From Marinicella litoralis (GTDB taxonomy: Bacteria; Pseudomonadota; Gammaproteobacteria; Xanthomonadales; Marinicellaceae), in contig NZ_NIHB01000002.1 in NCBI RefSeq assembly GCF_002591915.1, positions 318,133-382,132 of the forward strand: a stretch of DNA of 64,000 nt. Direction: 5' to 3'. Below are positions 25,115 through 33,376 of the stretch, piece after piece (the first letter of the stretch is position 1; every line of letters begins with the position of its first letter). The notes beneath the pieces are model-generated. The model worked only from the letters and a program-made list of their open reading frames with translations. It had not been told where the DNA came from and made no database searches. A program made the position numbers and the translations under genes.

Positions 25115-26479
25115 TTAAACCAAGTCCAAAACTTCGCTGACTTGGTCGACTGTGATGATTTTGATGTCCAGATTCTTCACCCATTTACCGGCATTGCCTT
25201 TGGGGATGATGGCAGTTTTGAAGCCGTGGTTAGCGGCTTCTTTGAGGCGGTCTTCGCCATTATGAACGGGCCTAACTTCGCCGGTTAAGCCGACTTCACC
25301 AAAGACTATGGTACCGGCGGGTAAGTAGCGGTTTTTGAATGAGGAAATAATCGCCATGATGATGGCCAAGTCAGCGGCGGTTTCGGTGATTTTCATGCCG
25401 CCTACGGCATTGAGGAATACATCCTGATCATGCACTGCCAAATGACACATGCGGTGCAACACAGCCAATAACATCGCCAAGCGGTTGTGTTCTAAGCCCA
25501 CCGATAAGCGCCGTGGATTCCCTAAAGGGCTTTGATCAACTAAAGCTTGGATTTCTACCAACAAAGGACGCGTGCCTTCGCGGGTGCACATCACCACCGA
25601 GCCGGCTTTTTCAGCGCGGCGTTCGCTCAAGAATATGGCGGATGGGTTTTCGACTTCTTTGACGCCGGTTTCAGTCATGGCGAACACACCTATTTCATTG
25701 ACCGCACCAAAACGATTTTTTAAAGCGCGTAAAACACGATAGCGGCTGTTGCCATCGGATTCAAAATACAGCACGGTATCCACCATGTGCTCCAGCATCC
25801 TGGGTCCTGCAATGGCACCGTCTTTGGTCACATGTCCCACCAAGATTACCGTGATCTTGCTTTGTTTGGCCATTCTGACCAATTGGGCTGCGGCTTCTTT
25901 GACTTGTGACACCGAGCCAGGGATGGCGGTTAATTGTTCACTGAATAGGGTTTGTATCGAATCGATGACCACCAGGTCGGGTTTTTTTTGTAAAGTGGTG
26001 GCAATGATGGCCTCGACTGAAGTTTCAGCCATACAGTCCAAATCATCGGCTTTCAGCCCCAATCGTGTGGCCCGCATGGCGATTTGTGACAAGGACTCTT
26101 CCCCGGTGACATACAAGGGGGTAATGACTTCTGAAATTTGTGCCGAAACCTGTAACATCAATGTGGACTTACCAATGCCTGGATCCCCACCCAATAAGAT
26201 CACCGAGCCAGGCACAATGCCACCGCCCAATACTCGGTCCAACTCTTTGATGTGTGACGATGTTCTGCGCTGTTGTTCGGTACTGATCTTACCCAGCTTC
26301 TGAATGCGGTTATCGCCTGAGTAATTGGCATAGCGATTGACTTTAGTGACGCCAGTGGTGGCTTGAATTTTGATTTCGTCGATACAATTCCATTCTTTAC
26401 AGGCACTGCATTGGCCAGACCATTTGGTGCTGGCATTGCCACAAATATTACAAACGAATTGGGACTTGGCTTTAGCCAT
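25115..26479 (-). CDS. radA: DNA repair protein RadA
   Basis: The 454-residue protein has the full RadA layout. There is a zinc finger of four cysteines at the N-terminus (VCNICG and CSACKEWNC), a RecA-like ATPase with Walker A GGDPGIGKST and Walker B LVVIDSIQT, the RadA-specific LKNRFG motif, and a C-terminal Lon-protease-like domain (about 270-450). RadA/Sms promotes branch migration and processing of recombination intermediates. Its start overlaps by 8 nt the end of the upstream glutaredoxin-like gene, so the two are coupled. Confidence 0.97.
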   Translation of the reverse strand: MAKAKSQFVCNICGNASTKWSGQCSACKEWNCIDEIKIQATTGVTKVNRYANYSGDNRIQKLGKISTEQQRRTSSHIKELDRVLGGGIVPGSVILLGGDPGIGKSTLMLQVSAQISEVITPLYVTGEESLSQIAMRATRLGLKADDLDCMAETSVEAIIATTLQKKPDLVVIDSIQTLFSEQLTAIPGSVSQVKEAAAQLVRMAKQSKITVILVGHVTKDGAIAGPRMLEHMVDTVLYFESDGNSRYRVLRALKNRFGAVNEIGVFAMTETGVKEVENPSAIFLSERRAEKAGSVVMCTREGTRPLLVEIQALVDQSPLGNPRRLSVGLEHNRLAMLLAVLHRMCHLAVHDQDVFLNAVGGMKITETAADLAIIMAIISSFKNRYLPAGTIVFGEVGLTGEVRPVHNGEDRLKEAANHGFKTAIIPKGNAGKWVKNLDIKIITVDQVSEVLDLV

Positions 26480-26705
26480 TTTCCGCCTCCATCATCAATT
26501 GTGCTGCTTGTTGCGCGGAGAAAGGCCAGTCCAATTCACGCTTGTCATTGGCCAAAACTGGAATGCGCACATGATATTGTTTAATTAGGGCTTCATTGTC
26601 ATCGATATCAACCACTTCGTATGTCATCCCTGCCTCCACTAATAACTCTTCTGCATACTCACACAACGGGCATTCAATTCTGCTGTATAATTTCAATTTT
26701 CTCAT
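26472..26705 (-). CDS. glutaredoxin-like protein (DUF836 type)
   Basis: The 77-residue thioredoxin-fold protein has a CPLC active site (RIECPLCEYAEELL), the cis-proline segment RIPVLA, and a C-terminal helix. The compact length fits the DUF836 glutaredoxin-like family. It likely reduces or isomerises a protein disulfide; the partner is unknown. It overlaps radA by 8 nt, and its start is only 14 nt from the divergent sdaA start, so its promoter must lie in the sdaA coding region. Confidence 0.88.
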   Translation of the reverse strand: MRKLKLYSRIECPLCEYAEELLVEAGMTYEVVDIDDNEALIKQYHVRIPVLANDKRELDWPFSAQQAAQLMMEAENG

Positions 26706-26719
26706 GCGTGTAGTTTATC

Positions 26720-28099
26720 ATGGCAGTCAGCGTTTTTGATCTCTTTAAAATAGGCATTGGCCCCTCTAGTTCGCACACCGTCGGCCCCATGCGTGCAGCC
26801 AATATGTTCATTGCTCAGGTGATGTCGCATAAGCTGGAACATCGCATTGACAGCATCAAGACCGAGCTCTATGGCTCCCTCAGTCACACCGGCCGCGGCC
26901 ATGGAACTGATAAGGCCATCATCTTGGGCTTGTTGGGTGAAGAACCTGATAAGGTTGACCCTGATCGAATTCCTGCTTTGATGGCAGCGGTTGAACAAAC
27001 TGAAAAAATCAAAGCCAATGATGCCATCACTTTGGCATTTAAAAGCAAAAAACATTTGGTGTGGCACAAGCGCAAAAAGCTGCCGTTACATTCCAATGGC
27101 ATGCAATTCACCGCTTTAGACAAAGCCGGCAATGAGTTGTTAAAAAAAGCCTATTATTCAGTCGGCGGTGGTTTTATTTTGGCCCACAGCCACCTGGCCA
27201 AAGAACACATCATGGAAGATGATTCTGACTTGCCCTATCCATTCACTTCCGGTGATGAATTGATTGAGTTGTGTCATCAACATGACATGACCATTGCTCA
27301 AATCATGTATGCCAATGAACTGACTTGGCGCAGTCAAAATGAAATTGACCAACAATTGGACACCATTTGGCATGCCATGGAAGCCTGTGTACAAAGAGGT
27401 ATCAAGGCCGATGGCGTGTTACCTGGCGGACTTAAAGTGGTTCGTCGCGCACCAAAAATATTCCGTGATTTGGATCAGAAAACCGAAAAAGATTTGGCCG
27501 ATCCTTTGACTGTATTGGACTGGATCAATATGTATGCCCTGGCGGTCAGTGAGGAGAATGCAGCCGGTGGCCGAGTGGTCACCGCGCCCACCAATGGCGC
27601 AGCGGGTATCATCCCAGCGGTGTTGCACTATTACAAACATTTCATTCCTGAGAGCACCGAGCAAGGTATTCGTGACTTTCTGTTAACCGCGGCCGCAGTG
27701 GGCATATTGTATAAAACCAAAGCCTCTATTTCTGGCGCTGAAGTGGGTTGTCAAGGTGAAGTGGGTGTGGCCTCATCGATGGCCGCAGCCGGCTTGGCAG
27801 CCGCCTTACATTTGACCCCGGATGAAGTTGAAAATGCCGCAGAAATCGCCATGGAACATAATTTAGGCTTGACCTGTGACCCGATTGGCGGTTTGGTTCA
27901 AATTCCATGCATTGAGCGCAATGCCATGGGTTCAATCAAATCAATCAATGCCGTGCGAATGGCAGACCGGAATGATGGCACCCACACCGTTTCTTTAGAC
28001 AAGGTAATCAAAACCATGAAAGAAACTGGCGATGACATGAAAGAACACTATAAAGAGACTTCTCGCGGCGGTTTGGCGGTGAACATCATCGAGTGTTAA
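26720..28099 (+). CDS. sdaA: L-serine ammonia-lyase (L-serine dehydratase), single-chain
   Basis: The 459-residue enzyme converts L-serine to pyruvate and ammonia using a [4Fe-4S] cluster. The N-terminal beta domain begins [20 protein letters not shown]. The catalytic alpha domain carries [13 protein letters not shown], the cluster cysteine in [20 protein letters not shown], and two more in [13 protein letters not shown]; the C-terminal cysteine (NIIEC) is the tail ligand of type 2 enzymes. Length and order match E. coli SdaA/SdaB. No ribosome binding site is seen before the ATG, whose divergent neighbour starts 14 nt away. A hairpin after the stop likely ends the transcript. Confidence 0.97.
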   Translation: MAVSVFDLFKIGIGPSSSHTVGPMRAANMFIAQVMSHKLEHRIDSIKTELYGSLSHTGRGHGTDKAIILGLLGEEPDKVDPDRIPALMAAVEQTEKIKANDAITLAFKSKKHLVWHKRKKLPLHSNGMQFTALDKAGNELLKKAYYSVGGGFILAHSHLAKEHIMEDDSDLPYPFTSGDELIELCHQHDMTIAQIMYANELTWRSQNEIDQQLDTIWHAMEACVQRGIKADGVLPGGLKVVRRAPKIFRDLDQKTEKDLADPLTVLDWINMYALAVSEENAAGGRVVTAPTNGAAGIIPAVLHYYKHFIPESTEQGIRDFLLTAAAVGILYKTKASISGAEVGCQGEVGVASSMAAAGLAAALHLTPDEVENAAEIAMEHNLGLTCDPIGGLVQIPCIERNAMGSIKSINAVRMADRNDGTHTVSLDKVIKTMKETGDDMKEHYKETSRGGLAVNIIEC

Positions 28100-28114
28100 C
28101 TGATTCATCATTGA

Positions 28115-28141
28115 CCCTCATTGAACCGAAACCAATGAGGG
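28115..28141. terminator. hairpin between convergent sdaA and small exported protein gene
   Basis: CCCTCATTG (28115-28123) and CAATGAGGG (28133-28141) form a perfect 9-bp stem with a 9-nt loop. The T-run after it is weak (CCTTTGATT), but the location between two convergent genes fits a bidirectional terminator. Confidence 0.65.
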
Positions 28142-28153
28142 CCTTTGATTGAC

Positions 28154-28471
28154 TTATTTTTTCTTCAATTCATAAACAAAACCAGCCATATCAGCTTTCA
28201 TGGTTTTGCCTGTAAATTCCAGTACCTTGATTTGATAATAACCCAAATCTATTACATTGTCTTTGACCACAAATGGATCCGGTGAAATGCGTCGACCACC
28301 CAGGTTTTGATAAAACTGATTGCCTTCAAATTCCCACATATCACCTTCTTCATCTGGCATGCCTGCCATTGATATGATGGCCCATGCACCTTGAATGTTA
28401 TCTTGGGTAATGTCTGCCGACCATACTTGAGCAGAAAGTAATAAACACAATATGAGGGTTAAGTTTTTCAT
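28154..28471 (-). CDS. small exported protein of unknown function
   Basis: From the ATG at 28471 the protein has 105 residues; a TTG 18 nt upstream would add MKNWNK and is less likely. A signal peptide (about 1-19, ending VWSA) precedes a domain of about 86 residues with the pattern NIQGAWAIISMAGMPDEEGD, FEGNQFYQNLGG and IKVLEFTGKTM. This is reminiscent of small lipocalin-like or META-like beta-barrels, but I cannot assign a family. It lies downstream of the acyltransferase and a short coupled ORF. Confidence 0.7.
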   Translation of the reverse strand: MKNLTLILCLLLSAQVWSADITQDNIQGAWAIISMAGMPDEEGDMWEFEGNQFYQNLGGRRISPDPFVVKDNVIDLGYYQIKVLEFTGKTMKADMAGFVYELKKK

Positions 28472-28485
28472 TTTATTCCAGTTTT

Positions 28486-28611
28486 TCAAAAATTAAAGGT
28501 TTTAGTTTCATCAGCGACAGTCATGGTCAATCGACCCAGCGTGGCTGACACTTTCAAGGCGGCTAAGCAATGCAGTAAACCATGCGCAGTCCAGCCGATT
28601 AATTGCACCAT
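28486..28611 (-). CDS. 41-codon ORF coupled to the acyltransferase stop (tentative)
   Basis: The stop of the WS/DGAT gene and this start share a base (TAATG). The product, starting MVQLIGWTAHGLLHCLAALK, has a short hydrophobic stretch and a polar end (TKTFNF). No homologue is recognised. It might be a coupled small protein, or the chance remainder of a degraded gene. The ORF is too short for its reading frame to be strong evidence. Confidence 0.3.
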   Translation of the reverse strand: MVQLIGWTAHGLLHCLAALKVSATLGRLTMTVADETKTFNF

Positions 28612-30065
28612 TAAACCAACCCGTCCAATAAGTCGGCGTGTATGTCACCATCCCAAGGATGCAACATCATCAACTCTTTAAGTTGAGCAAATTGCTCTGG
28701 GAAGCGTACGATCACTTTATGCGGCTGAGGCACCATGTTTTTATCAACGATCAAGCCAAATTCAACTTGACCATTGTAAGACAAGATACTGATGCCCATG
28801 CCGATGGTTCCATTTTGTGGCACCCAAAACATGGTTTTATCGACTTTGCATCCAGCCATATATAAGGGAACAGAAGGTCCTGGTACATTGGTCAATACCG
28901 CCGTGGCTTTTTTCGAAAATTGGTTCAACAATAAGTTTTGAGCCGCCAATGGCGCCAAACCAATCATGCTCAACAAACCCAGTGAGACCAAAGCCTGTTT
29001 GGATTTTTTCAATTCATTCATTTCATGATGAACATAGGCCAAACGTTTCAATGGATTGGCTTCAAAGATCGGGAGATTCAAAAACACCAAGCCAAAATGA
29101 TTGCCCAATTCTTTGGCGTGTTTCAAAGGTCTTAAATTGACTGGAACCGTCGCTCGAATGACTTTTTCATTGGGATCATCACCACGTTCTAGCATGTATT
29201 CTCGCAAGGCACCTGCCAGGTTTGAAATCAGCACATCATTGACGGTGGTTCCGGTGGCCTTGGCGATGGCTTTGACTTCATCCAATGGCAATGACTCAGC
29301 CCATGCCACACGTTTTCGCGTACACAACTCTGATTTATAAACCGTTTGTGGGTCATCACTCAGGGTCAAGGCATTGAATAACTCTTCCGCGATATCAACC
29401 GTATCACCGACGCTTTTTTCAATCAATGAAGGGTCTTGTAAAACTTTTTTGCCTAACTCAGTCACTTCATTCATCATTTTCAGAGAATGCGCGAATTGTT
29501 TTTTAGCCGGATTAACCACTTGTTTGAGTAAACCCAGTTTTTGATGTTCTTCCTTTTGGGTGTCATCAACATCAAACTCTAAACTTTTGGCTCGGCTGGT
29601 ACTGGTCATGGATAACAACACTTGTATCAATGCGATGCCATCGGCATAACAATGGTGTATGCGTGATACCACGACTGGGCCTTTGTTATAGTTTTCAACG
29701 ATATGAAATGACCACAAGGGTTTGTTTTTATCTAATGGTGTCGAGGCTAAATTACTGACATAATCCTGCAGTTCTTTGTAATCGGCATTTCCAGGCAATG
29801 CCACCCTGCGCACATGGGCTGCCATGTCAAAATACTTGTCATCTTGCCAGTAAGAACCACTGGCTGTTTGGTGGGCCAATTGGCGAAACCGCCTGTATTT
29901 AAGGAACTTTTTTTCCAGTCCCTCAATGAATTGAGCCAAATCAGGCATTTTATCCAAAAACATCAGACCAGTAATCATCATTAAGTTATGCGGAGATTCC
30001 ATTCGAAGCCAAGCTGTATCTACTTTGCGCATGGGCTCTTTTTTACTGTCAACGTATTGGAACAT
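28611..30065 (-). CDS. wax ester synthase/diacylglycerol acyltransferase (WS/DGAT family)
   Basis: The 484-residue protein has the family's catalytic HHxxxDG at 137-143 (SRIHHCYADGIALIQ) within the condensation-domain-like N-terminal half. The C-terminal half holds TTVNDVLISNLAGALR, the NHFGLVFLNLP segment and VLTNVPGPSVPLYMAG. Members transfer acyl groups from acyl-CoA to long-chain alcohols or diacylglycerol for storage lipids; which substrate this one uses cannot be read from the sequence. It is divergent from the kinase gene, with 80 nt between. Confidence 0.92.
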   Translation of the reverse strand: MFQYVDSKKEPMRKVDTAWLRMESPHNLMMITGLMFLDKMPDLAQFIEGLEKKFLKYRRFRQLAHQTASGSYWQDDKYFDMAAHVRRVALPGNADYKELQDYVSNLASTPLDKNKPLWSFHIVENYNKGPVVVSRIHHCYADGIALIQVLLSMTSTSRAKSLEFDVDDTQKEEHQKLGLLKQVVNPAKKQFAHSLKMMNEVTELGKKVLQDPSLIEKSVGDTVDIAEELFNALTLSDDPQTVYKSELCTRKRVAWAESLPLDEVKAIAKATGTTVNDVLISNLAGALREYMLERGDDPNEKVIRATVPVNLRPLKHAKELGNHFGLVFLNLPIFEANPLKRLAYVHHEMNELKKSKQALVSLGLLSMIGLAPLAAQNLLLNQFSKKATAVLTNVPGPSVPLYMAGCKVDKTMFWVPQNGTIGMGISILSYNGQVEFGLIVDKNMVPQPHKVIVRFPEQFAQLKELMMLHPWDGDIHADLLDGLV

Positions 30066-30103
30066 AGAGAATTTTTTTTAGTTTTAATTTATCCTTCCTT
30101 CAT

Positions 30104-30109
30104 TATAAT
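30104..30109 (+). promoter_or_regulatory. putative -10 box of the kinase gene
   Basis: TATAAT lies 36 nt before the ATG at 30146. The -35 region 17 nt upstream (GTTTTA) is poor. No clear ribosome binding site is seen before the ATG. Confidence 0.4.
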
Positions 30110-30145
30110 AGAAAGCATGAATAAATATACAGCCGTCTGCTATTA

Positions 30146-31327
30146 ATGGAAGAATCCTACGAAATTACCATTCCGAATTTTACATTGGGCAAAGAAATAG
30201 GCCGAGGTGGAATGGCCCGTGTTTATTTAGGTGAACAACTGGAACCCAAAAGAAAAGTTGCCATCAAAATTGTGACACCACAAGGTAATGACCCTAAAAT
30301 ATTGGAGGATTTACAAAAGGAAGGCGACACAGTTGCACAGTTTTCTCACCCCAATATCGTTACTGTCTTTTCCTGCGGGGTCATTGAATCAAATTATTAT
30401 CTGGCGATGGAGATCCTTGGTGGCGGCGATTTGGCTCAAAAAATTGAAGCTGGTATCACTGAGTTAGAGGCTTTTAATATCATGATTGATATGGCCAAAG
30501 CCTTAGAACATTCCCACAAGCGTGGCACTTTGCACCGCGACATCAAACCAGAGAACATTTTATTCCATGAAGATGGTCAAGCGGTTTTGGTTGATTTTGG
30601 TATAGCCAAGGCACAGAACTCGGTCAGTGAGTTTACCCGTGTAGGCGCAGTTGTTGGAACGCCTCATTACATGAGCCCTGAACGGGCATTGGGCAAGGAA
30701 ATTGATGAACGCTCGGATTTGTATGCATTGGGTGTGGTTCTGTATGAAATGTTGATGGGCAAAAAGGTCTTTGAAGGCGGTGATACATTTGCCATCAGTT
30801 ATGCTCATGTGCATGAACCCGTTCCTGATTTACCTGAAGACAAAGCCAAATACCAATCGCTGTTGAATAAATTATTGGCGAAAAACCCGGATGACCGATT
30901 CCAAACGTCCACCCAGCTGATTTCTCAGTTAAAAAAATACGTGCGGCGCCTAAAACCGGTCACCGACACCACCCATTCTTTCGCTCCTTTACAGGATATG
31001 ACTGCAGCGAAAAAGAAAACCAGTCCAATGCCGTTTATCATCACAGGTTTGGTCATCGTGGTGGCCGTGTTACTTGGCACATGGTTCATGAACCAACAAA
31101 ATGCCATTGAAATCAACCAAACCACATTGAATTCAGAACAATTGTTAGAAATGTCGAATAAATTAGGGGCCGCTGAAGTGTTCTTTAAACAACAGAACAT
31201 CAACCAAGCTGAAGCCTTATACCTGTCGGTATTGACTGAATTCGATTGTAAAAATGAAGATGCCAGGAATCGCATCAAAATCCTCAACCGAGCCAAATAT
31301 GACCAAATCATTGCAGCCTGCGACTGA
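30146..31327 (+). CDS. Hanks-type serine/threonine protein kinase, membrane-anchored
   Basis: The 393-residue protein has a complete kinase domain (about 12-270): glycine loop GRGGMARVYLG, ATP-anchoring Lys41 in VAIKI, catalytic loop HRDIKPEN (Asp132), metal-binding DFG (Asp150) and SPERALG at the P+1 loop. A single membrane helix (about 292-313) follows, with a short exterior part of about 80 residues containing a TPR-like helix pair (INQAEALYLSVLTEFDCKNE). PASTA repeats are absent. It is convergent with the caspase-like gene, with a symmetrical terminator between. Substrates are unknown. Confidence 0.92.
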   Translation: MEESYEITIPNFTLGKEIGRGGMARVYLGEQLEPKRKVAIKIVTPQGNDPKILEDLQKEGDTVAQFSHPNIVTVFSCGVIESNYYLAMEILGGGDLAQKIEAGITELEAFNIMIDMAKALEHSHKRGTLHRDIKPENILFHEDGQAVLVDFGIAKAQNSVSEFTRVGAVVGTPHYMSPERALGKEIDERSDLYALGVVLYEMLMGKKVFEGGDTFAISYAHVHEPVPDLPEDKAKYQSLLNKLLAKNPDDRFQTSTQLISQLKKYVRRLKPVTDTTHSFAPLQDMTAAKKKTSPMPFIITGLVIVVAVLLGTWFMNQQNAIEINQTTLNSEQLLEMSNKLGAAEVFFKQQNINQAEALYLSVLTEFDCKNEDARNRIKILNRAKYDQIIAACD

Positions 31328-31348
31328 ACTTTTTGTCCAAACATAAAA

Positions 31349-31372
31349 AAAGCGGTCAATATTGACCGCTTT
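31349..31372. terminator. bidirectional intrinsic terminator
   Basis: AAAGCGGTCAAT (31349-31360) is followed directly by its exact reverse complement (31361-31372), with an A-run before and a short T-run after. It lies between the convergent kinase and caspase-like genes and should serve both. Confidence 0.85.
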
Positions 31373-31395
31373 AAATCCCCCTTTAATCTGTCCTG

Positions 31396-33366
31396 TTAAA
31401 TACTGTCTGGTAAGAAATAGAACTCACTGCCTTCATGACCCGCATGTTTGACTGCAGTGTATTCAGGGATTTGTTGGATACCTGACAATTTAGAACGCAA
31501 CCTCACTTGTTGTTCTAATGCTTTGTACAGCCTGTAGCCTTCCATCACACCATCATTTTCATTCAACACATCCAACAATGCCGAGGCAAAGATAGAATGA
31601 CCGTCGCCACCACTGTCCAATACAGGTTGTAATCCACCAGAAGTCAAAACAGTACGGGCCTTGACCCTGGAGGTGAACAAGATGTCATTTTCCTCAACGG
31701 TCTCAGGGAATGGCCTGATGGCAGACCCTGACATGGTGCCAGAATAACAAGAATCAGCAATCACCATAACGTGTTTGGCCTTCATGCTGGACATGAACTC
31801 GGTGATCACATCATTGGGTATCCAGGTTTTTTTGTCATCCATTCTGGCATCAGTGGGTATCCAAAAACCGTCTTGTCTTTCATCGATCAACCCATGACCG
31901 GCATAATAAACAATCAGGTTGTCGTATTTACCTAATTTTTCTTGGTACTCAGCCAAGGCTTCGACGATTTGCATGTGGGTGGCATTTTCCAAAACTTTGG
32001 TTTTGTAACCATAGGTTTTTTTCAAAACTTGGCCAATGTCTTTGGCGTCGTTGATGGCTGTGCCCAAATCATCCAGGTCATCATAGTTGTTATTCCCAAT
32101 CACCAAGGCATGATAATCACCCAAATCTTTCTTGAATCGTTTGGTAAATAAATCGCTTAAATAACGGGGTTTGATTTGCTCCAGTATTTGTCTGACCACG
32201 ACAAATTGTTCCACTGATTTTGAACCATCACTTTTAACCGCTTCGATGCTGACCGGAGTGTCGTCATTTTCAATTAAATCTACATTCACGCTAAAAATAC
32301 CCGTGTCAGTCAGTTTATCGGTGATGTTTTGGTTATTAAGGGTTAAACCGGCCACATCAGCAGGTGGATTCACACTGCCCATAATAGACATGAATTTAGC
32401 CGCTTGATTGGAAATAGGAATGCTTCTGATACCACGCGTTAACATGATGTCAGGGGTGATCACATTGATACCAAACTCATCATTCATCGCATACTCTTGG
32501 CCATTTTCTTCAGCAATTTTTCTTACCAAAGAGGAAGCCAATTCTTTGGATTGTTGGTTTTTATTGGTCAGGTCTTTGACTTGTTGTTCCAACTGGGCGA
32601 TTTGTTGTTTGACCAAAGAATCATTGCTGTTTTCTCGCAATGCGGCTTGCAAACGTTGTAATTCAGCGTTGGCATTTTTAATGTAGTCTTGGGTCTTTTG
32701 GTAATTCTCGCTGACATCTGACAATTCGTTTTTAAGGTTTGAAACCTCTCTTTCAAGTTGAATCCTTTGGTACTCTTTTTCCCTGCGCTCCATCAAGTCC
32801 TGTTCAGTCACCAATTCAAGTTTTGCTTCTGTCACACCCGCGGCTTGGCGATACAAATTAATCGCCTTCACCGAATCCTGTGGCACGCCCAAACCTTTTT
32901 CATACAGGCTGCCTAAGTTCAATTGTGCCGAAGAATGGCCTTGATCAGCGGCTTTCTGAAACCAGCTGGCCGCAGTTTCATAGTCTGGGGTGCCATTGAT
33001 GCCTTTTTCAAACAATTCACCCATGTAATTTTGTGCAGTGGCGTCGCCTGAATCGGCTTGCTGTTTCCATACTTTGGCCACGGTAGCAAAATTGGCTTCA
33101 TCATATGCCACGTATTCACCACCACGCAACGCACACTCTTTGGCTGTTAATTTGGCCGGTTTACGTGGTGGTATATAAGTGAAATTCTGTCCCAATTGTC
33201 GAATTTGAGGCGGCAACAAACAATCAACAATATACAGTTGATCGGGGGTGATTTGTCCCTCCTTAACTCCTTTGACCTTTTTAGATCTTTTGGCGGATAC
33301 ATCACCAATTGCCAAGGAAAACATGGCAAAAAAGAGCAATGAGTTTTTGAAAAATATGTGTTTCAT
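31396..33366 (-). CDS. exported caspase-like (C14) peptidase with Sel1 repeats and coiled coil
   Basis: From the ATG at 33366 the protein has 656 residues; it begins MKHIFFKNSLLFFAMFSLA with a signal peptide ending VSA. Two Sel1-like repeats lie at about 105-180 (AQNYMGELFEKG, AQLNLGSLYEKGLGV), followed by a long coiled coil (about 190-285). The caspase domain (about 418-640) has VIGNNNY, catalytic His491 in YYAGHG and Cys540 in VIADSCYSG. Such domains cleave after basic or acidic residues in regulated proteolysis; export to the periplasm or beyond is unusual. It lies 10 nt downstream of the autotransporter gene, so the two form an operon. Target proteins are unknown. Confidence 0.9.
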   Translation of the reverse strand: MKHIFFKNSLLFFAMFSLAIGDVSAKRSKKVKGVKEGQITPDQLYIVDCLLPPQIRQLGQNFTYIPPRKPAKLTAKECALRGGEYVAYDEANFATVAKVWKQQADSGDATAQNYMGELFEKGINGTPDYETAASWFQKAADQGHSSAQLNLGSLYEKGLGVPQDSVKAINLYRQAAGVTEAKLELVTEQDLMERREKEYQRIQLEREVSNLKNELSDVSENYQKTQDYIKNANAELQRLQAALRENSNDSLVKQQIAQLEQQVKDLTNKNQQSKELASSLVRKIAEENGQEYAMNDEFGINVITPDIMLTRGIRSIPISNQAAKFMSIMGSVNPPADVAGLTLNNQNITDKLTDTGIFSVNVDLIENDDTPVSIEAVKSDGSKSVEQFVVVRQILEQIKPRYLSDLFTKRFKKDLGDYHALVIGNNNYDDLDDLGTAINDAKDIGQVLKKTYGYKTKVLENATHMQIVEALAEYQEKLGKYDNLIVYYAGHGLIDERQDGFWIPTDARMDDKKTWIPNDVITEFMSSMKAKHVMVIADSCYSGTMSGSAIRPFPETVEENDILFTSRVKARTVLTSGGLQPVLDSGGDGHSIFASALLDVLNENDGVMEGYRLYKALEQQVRLRSKLSGIQQIPEYTAVKHAGHEGSEFYFLPDSI

Positions 33367-33376
33367 GATATCACCT

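Noticed and set aside
25749-26303. 184-codon open frame opposite radA
   Set aside because: It is the antisense shadow of the conserved RadA ATPase; no ribosome binding site or family resemblance.
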